Assembly: GCF_024700075.1 (NCBI RefSeq)
Contig: NZ_JAJONE010000001.1
Location: forward strand, 3,004,001-3,068,000
Length of the DNA stretch: 64,000 bases
Source of the DNA: Hymenobacter sp. J193
GTDB taxonomy: Bacteria; Bacteroidota; Bacteroidia; Cytophagales; Hymenobacteraceae
Direction of reading: 5' to 3'
Each line of letters opens with the position of its first letter. Position 1 is the first letter of the stretch. Position numbers and translations under genes: made by a program. The notes beneath the pieces were generated by a model, which was given only the letters and a program-made list of their open reading frames with translations, made no database searches and had not been told where the DNA came from. Of the stretch, positions 60,041-64,000 are shown one piece after another.

Positions 60041-61123
60041 GTTATACCCGTTGCCTTTCTTCGACTTTACATCGGCCACGAAGTCTTTGACACGCTGCTC
60101 CTCAGTGCGCTTGCAGATGAGCAGCACGTTGTCGTACTCGGCCACGATGTAGCCTTCGAGGCCCTGCACCACTACCAGCCGCTCCGGAGGTGTTTTGATA
60201 ACGCACTCTTTGGTATCGTAGAGCAGGGCGTTGCCGTCTACTACATTATTCTGGGCATCGTGGTGGCCCATGCGGTGCAGGGAATCCCAGGTGCCCAAGT
60301 CGCTCCAGCCGAAGTCGGCGGGCAGCACGTACACGTTGTCTGCCTTTTCCATCACCCCGTAGTCGATGCTGATGTTGCGGCAGCGGGTGTAGGCCTGAGC
60401 AATGAATTCTTCTTCCTGCGGGGTGCCGAGCAGCTGCTGGCCGTCGTCAAACACCTCAGCAATGTCGCTCAGGTACTGATGAAACGCCTGAATGATGACC
60501 TCGGCCCGCCACACAAACAGCCCGGAATTCCACAGGAAGTCGCCGCTGTCGAGGAACATCTTAGCCAGTTCAAGGTTCGGCTTTTCGGTGAAGGTCTTCA
60601 CCTTCTTCAGCGGCCCGAGCGAAGACGTATTGTCGTCCAGGAACTGAATGTAGCCATAGCCAGTGTCGGCGCGGGAGGGCTGAATGCCCAGCGTAATCAG
60701 GATATCATGCTCCCGGGCGGCGTCGGCGGCCTGGCGGATGACGCGCTGAAAAATGTCCTCGTGAAACACGGCGTGGTCGGCCGGCGTCACGACAATGACG
60801 GCCTCCGGGTCGCGCTGGGCGATGCGGTAGCTGGCATAGGCAATGCAGGGAGCCGTGTTGCGCCCGATAGGCTCGCCCAGAATCTGCTCGGGGGCCAGCT
60901 CCGGCAGGTGCTGCTCTACCAAGGAAGTATAGTCGCGGTTGGTTACTACCAGGATGTTCTCCACGGGGCAGATACCGCGAAACCGGTCGATGGTGAGCTG
61001 CAGCATGGAGCGGCCCACGCCCAGCACATCGTGAAACTGCTTGGGATGCTGGGTGCGGCTAAAAGGCCAGAAACGGCTGCCAATGCCGCCGGCCATGACC
61101 ACGAGGTAGGTGTGTGCGTTCAT
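60038..61123 (-). CDS. manC: Mannose-1-phosphate guanylyltransferase
   Basis: ManC makes GDP-mannose from mannose-1-phosphate and GTP for surface glycans. The 361-residue protein has the nucleotide-binding motif VMAGGIGSRFWPFSRTQHPKQF at residue 9, TPADHAVFHE, YGYIQFLDD and KTFTEKPNLELAKMFLDSGDFLWNSGLFVWR. It lacks the extra C-terminal phosphomannose isomerase domain of the longer bifunctional form. It follows kdsD by 84 nt on the same strand. Its stop codon is part of the inverted repeat at 59955-60040. Confidence 0.95.
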   Translation of the reverse strand: MNAHTYLVVMAGGIGSRFWPFSRTQHPKQFHDVLGVGRSMLQLTIDRFRGICPVENILVVTNRDYTSLVEQHLPELAPEQILGEPIGRNTAPCIAYASYRIAQRDPEAVIVVTPADHAVFHEDIFQRVIRQAADAAREHDILITLGIQPSRADTGYGYIQFLDDNTSSLGPLKKVKTFTEKPNLELAKMFLDSGDFLWNSGLFVWRAEVIIQAFHQYLSDIAEVFDDGQQLLGTPQEEEFIAQAYTRCRNISIDYGVMEKADNVYVLPADFGWSDLGTWDSLHRMGHHDAQNNVVDGNALLYDTKECVIKTPPERLVVVQGLEGYIVAEYDNVLLICKRTEEQRVKDFVADVKSKKGNGYN

Positions 61124-61207
61124 AGAAGCGAGCAGCGCGGAAGGCCGCGCCGGGTGGGGAAATCAAATACCGAGGGGCAAGGTACGGCTTTCCCGCATCC
61201 GGCCGGG

Positions 61208-62185
61208 CTATACCAGCCCTTCGCGCAACAGGTCGTGCAGGTGAATGAAGCCGCTGAACTGCCCGTTTTCCAGCACCACCAGCTGCGTGATGTTGCGCAG
61301 CTGCATGCGCGTAAGGGCTTCGGCCGCAAAGTCGTCGGTTTCCACCGTCACGGGGGCCAGCGTCATAATATCCTGGGCGCGCACGTCGTCGAGGTGGGCG
61401 AAGTTGGTGAGCATCCGGCGCAGGTCGCCATCCGTAATGATGCCGCGCAGCTCGTCGGTGCCGGGGTCGAGCACGGCGGTGGCACCCAGGCGCTTGCCCG
61501 AAATTTCGAGGATGATTTCCTTGAGAGGCGCGTCGATGCTCACGCGGGGTTTTTCGTTGTTGCGGCTCAGGTCGCCTACTTTCAGGTAGAGCTTTTTGCC
61601 GAGCGTGCCGCCGGGATGCAGGCGGGCAAAGTCCTGGGAAGTGAAGTCCCGGCTTTCGAGCAGGCACACCGCCAGCGCGTCGCCCAGGGCCAGAGCGGCG
61701 GTAGTGGACGTAGTAGGCGCCAGGTTGTGCGGGCAGGCTTCGCGCTCCACCGGGGCGTGCAGCACATAGTCGGCCTGCTTGCCCAGGTAGGAGTCGGCGT
61801 TGCTGACCAGGGCGGCCAGGGCCGTGCCTTTGCGCTTGAGCAGGGGCACCAGCACTTTTATTTCGGGCGTGTCGCCGCTCTTGCTGATGCAGATAACGAA
61901 GTCCTCGGGCAGGATCATGCCCAAGTCGCCATGAATGGCGTCGGCGGCGTGCATAAACAGGGCCGGAGTGCCCGTAGAGTTCAGCGTAGCCACTATTTTG
62001 CTGGCAATGTGGGCGCTTTTGCCAATACCTGTGACGACCACGCGGCCCTGCAGGGCCAGGATGGCGGCGACGCAGTTGGCGAAATCGGGACGCTGGTCGA
62101 GGGCAGCAGCTACGCCCCGGATGGCATCGGCTTCTTCGAGAAGCACTTTTTTTGCCAGTGCGTTGGTGTCTTTGAGCTGTTTCAA
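61208..62185 (-). CDS. kdsD: Arabinose-5-phosphate isomerase (KpsF/GutQ/KdsD)
   Basis: The enzyme converts ribulose-5-phosphate to arabinose-5-phosphate, the first step of Kdo synthesis. The protein has an SIS domain (GRVVVTGIGKSAHIASKIVATLNSTGTPALFMHAADAIHGDLGMI, ICISKSGDTPEI) and two C-terminal CBS domains (KRLGATAVLDPG and RNITQLVVLENGQFSGF regions). The long frame starts at 62323, but sequence before about 62185 is unlike the family. TTG 62185 gives MKQLKDTNALAKKVLLEEAD (325 residues), the usual start pattern. A 14-bp palindrome lies just upstream at 62191-62204. Confidence 0.9.
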   Translation of the reverse strand: MKQLKDTNALAKKVLLEEADAIRGVAAALDQRPDFANCVAAILALQGRVVVTGIGKSAHIASKIVATLNSTGTPALFMHAADAIHGDLGMILPEDFVICISKSGDTPEIKVLVPLLKRKGTALAALVSNADSYLGKQADYVLHAPVEREACPHNLAPTTSTTAALALGDALAVCLLESRDFTSQDFARLHPGGTLGKKLYLKVGDLSRNNEKPRVSIDAPLKEIILEISGKRLGATAVLDPGTDELRGIITDGDLRRMLTNFAHLDDVRAQDIMTLAPVTVETDDFAAEALTRMQLRNITQLVVLENGQFSGFIHLHDLLREGLV

Positions 62186-62190
62186 TCTAA

Positions 62191-62204
62191 ATTTGATATC
62201 AAAT
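62191..62204. promoter_or_regulatory. 14-bp perfect palindrome between kdsD and recQ, possible operator
   Basis: ATTTGATATCAAAT is a perfect two-fold palindrome that ends 5 nt before the proposed TTG start of kdsD on the minus strand. It is AT-rich like many dimeric-repressor sites, but it is a single copy and no partner regulator is known from the sequence. It might also be chance in an AT-rich gap. Confidence 0.35.
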
Positions 62205-62270
62205 AGAGAGTGGTGCGGCGAGAAAAGAGCGGTTTTAGTCTTAATTCCCGGTACCCGATACTCCCTACTG

Positions 62271-62278
62271 TAAATTTG
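62271..62278 (+). promoter_or_regulatory. -7 promoter box for recQ
   Basis: TAAATTTG matches TAnnTTTG and lies 59 nt upstream of the GTG start of recQ. Confidence 0.5.
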
Positions 62279-62337
62279 TCTAGATTGAGAAAGCAACCCG
62301 TGGGTTGTCTGTCTCATCTGCATTCCCCAACCGAGAA

Positions 62338-64000
62338 GTGAGCAAGTCCATGCCAGCCGTTACCCATGCCGCCAAGCCGGCAGCTGATCTGAAGGGCAAG
62401 TTAAAGGAAGTTTTCGGGTACGGCCAGTTTCGGGGTACTCAGGAAGCCATCATCCAGAACGTCATTGAAGGCCACAACACCTTCGTGATTATGCCCACCG
62501 GCGCCGGTAAAAGCCTTTGTTATCAGCTGCCTGCCCTGGTACTGCCCGGTACGGCCATTGTGATTTCGCCCCTGATTGCCCTGATGAAAAACCAGGTCGA
62601 TCAGCTGAATGCCTTCGGAGTGAATGCCGCGTTTCTGAACTCGACCTTGTCGAAAACGGAAATGAACAAGGTGAAGCGGGACGTTATCAGCGGGGAAGTG
62701 CGCCTGCTGTACGTGGCGCCCGAAAGCCTAACCAAGGACGAAACCATCGAGTTTCTGAACAAGGCCACCATTTCCTTCGTGGCCATTGATGAGGCCCACT
62801 GCATCTCGGAGTGGGGCCACGACTTCCGCCCGGAGTACCGCAAAATCCGCAGCATCATTGATGGGCTGGGCGTGGATGTGCCCATTATTGCCCTCACGGC
62901 CACGGCCACGCCCAAGGTGCAGCTGGACATCCAGAAAAACCTGCAGATGGATGAGGCGTCGGTGTTCAAGACCTCCTTCAACCGCACCAACCTGTACTAC
63001 GAAGTCCGGCCCAAACACCAGACCAAAAAGCAGCTGATTCAGTACGTGAAGCAGCGCAAGGGCCAGGCCGGCATCGTGTATTGCCTCTCGCGCAAGAAAG
63101 TGGAGGAAATAGCCGAGCTGCTGCGCGTGAACGACGTGCGCGCCCTGCCCTACCACGCCGGCCTCGACCCACACGTGCGTATGTCCAACCAGGATGCCTT
63201 TCTGAACGAGGACTGCGACGTGATTGTGGCGACCATTGCCTTCGGTATGGGCATCGACAAGCCCGACGTGCGCTTCGTAATTCACTACGACACGCCCAAA
63301 AGTATTGAGGGCTACTACCAGGAAACCGGCCGCGGCGGCCGCGACGGGCTGGAGGGTGACTGCCTGATGTTCTACAGCTACGACGACATCGTGAAGCTGG
63401 AGAAGTTCAACAAGGACAAGCCCGTGACGGAGCGCGACAACAGCAAGCTGCTGCTCCAGGAAATGGCCAACTACGCCGACTCGGCCGTGTGCCGCCGCAA
63501 GCAGTTGCTCCACTACTTCGGCGAAACCTACGAGAAGGACTGCGGCTTCTGCGACAACTGCAAGCACCCGCGCGAGAAGTTCGAGGGCAAGGAGTTTGTG
63601 AAGCTGGCGTTGCAGGCAGTAGTGCAGACCGAGCAGCGCTTTGGCATCGAGCACCTCACGAGCGTGCTCACCGGCCTGACCAATCCCCACATCGAAAGCT
63701 ACGGCCACAACAAGCTGCCCATCTACGGGGCCGGCAAAGACCATGACGTGGCATTCTGGCACTCGGTGCTGCGCCAGAGCATGATTGCGGGTTTGCTGGG
63801 CAAGGATATCGAAAACTTCGGCGTAATCCGCATCTGCCCCAAGGGCGAGGAGTTTCTGCAGTCGCCCTACAACTTCAAGCTCTCCAAGGACCACAACTAC
63901 GAGGAGGAAATGCAGGAGCAGGTGGAGCAGGAGGAAGTGCAGCAGGCTGCCGGCCACGACCAGGCCCTGTTCGATATGCTCAAGGCGCTACGCAAGAAGC
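62338..64000 (+). CDS. recQ: ATP-dependent DNA helicase RecQ (5' part; runs past right edge)
   Basis: RecQ unwinds DNA 3'-to-5' in repair. The frame is open from GTG 62338 (or ATG 62350, four codons on) to the window end, about 553 codons without stop. Motifs are [20 protein letters not shown], Walker [20 protein letters not shown] in [67 protein letters not shown] and a zinc region [24 protein letters not shown]. The C-terminal HRDC part is outside or incomplete. It diverges from kdsD. Confidence 0.96.
   Translation, partial: MSKSMPAVTHAAKPAADLKGKLKEVFGYGQFRGTQEAIIQNVIEGHNTFVIMPTGAGKSLCYQLPALVLPGTAIVISPLIALMKNQVDQLNAFGVNAAFLNSTLSKTEMNKVKRDVISGEVRLLYVAPESLTKDETIEFLNKATISFVAIDEAHCISEWGHDFRPEYRKIRSIIDGLGVDVPIIALTATATPKVQLDIQKNLQMDEASVFKTSFNRTNLYYEVRPKHQTKKQLIQYVKQRKGQAGIVYCLSRKKVEEIAELLRVNDVRALPYHAGLDPHVRMSNQDAFLNEDCDVIVATIAFGMGIDKPDVRFVIHYDTPKSIEGYYQETGRGGRDGLEGDCLMFYSYDDIVKLEKFNKDKPVTERDNSKLLLQEMANYADSAVCRRKQLLHYFGETYEKDCGFCDNCKHPREKFEGKEFVKLALQAVVQTEQRFGIEHLTSVLTGLTNPHIESYGHNKLPIYGAGKDHDVAFWHSVLRQSMIAGLLGKDIENFGVIRICPKGEEFLQSPYNFKLSKDHNYEEEMQEQVEQEEVQQAAGHDQALFDMLKALRKK

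Noticed and set aside
59984..62206. 740-codon plus-strand frame opposite manC and kdsD
   Set aside because: Both minus-strand genes carry full enzyme motifs; the long opposite frame is His/Gln/Val-rich with no motif and comes from GC-rich codon bias.

Overview
The window reads as chromosome of a high-GC member of the Bacteroidota, most likely a Hymenobacter-like Cytophagales bacterium. Supporting signs are repeated TAnnTTTG-type -7 promoter boxes, the near absence of purine-rich ribosome binding sites, a C-terminal type IX secretion (T9SS) sorting domain, a GldH gliding lipoprotein, the RicT-GldH and L31-GlmU-like gene pairs, a fused SecDF, a DUF2723 giant membrane protein and a carboxypeptidase-regulatory-type TonB receptor. 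The species assignment is inference from gene content; no rRNA or tRNA gene was seen.

Layout. 1-7.0 kb: end of a GNAT gene, a small membrane protein, a TPP riboswitch driving a TonB-dependent receptor (thiamine uptake), an APC permease and a glutaryl-CoA-type acyl-CoA dehydrogenase. 7-12.6 kb: small hypotheticals, a HIRAN protein, ruvB, an AT-rich accessory gene encoding a membrane-anchored protein, and queG. 12.8-16.3 kb: two tandem copies of a two-gene unit encoding ferritin-like, probably Tat-exported proteins. 16.5-25.1 kb: a frame-broken BatD-like gene, aroC, an OmpA-type protein, nfu, a cytochrome c/YceI/DUF5777 operon, and an ECF sigma factor overlapping a protein that looks like an anti-sigma domain fused to an outer-membrane barrel. 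25.3-31 kb: secDF (frame-broken), udk, rdgB, rpmE. 31-39.7 kb: GlmU-like transferase, holB, hemC, YjdF-like membrane protein, a cyclophilin, an SDR reductase, a three-HhH ComEA-like protein, a lipoprotein. 39.8-45 kb: a 511-residue FUS-like low-complexity protein, a cold-shock protein, gldH, ricT, a HEXXH metalloprotease lipoprotein. 45-64 kb: a T9SS-exported subtilase, a Zn alcohol dehydrogenase, lpxH, a LUD protein, ftsH, rsfS, birA, a small T9SS-CTD-like protein, the DUF2723 protein, rlmB, manC, kdsD and the start of recQ.

Most of the window is ordinary core genome. Three features stand out. (1) Four genes, including secDF, are broken by five single-base length changes, all in mononucleotide runs; together they suggest base-calling error in the source assembly rather than decay. 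(2) Long, nearly perfect inverted repeats of several sequence families sit directly on or beside stop codons at gene 3' ends. (3) Three protein-level candidates deserve attention: the duplicated ferritin-like pairs, the trans-envelope anti-sigma/barrel fusion, and the Gly/Tyr/Asn/Gln/Arg low-complexity protein encoded beside a cold-shock gene.
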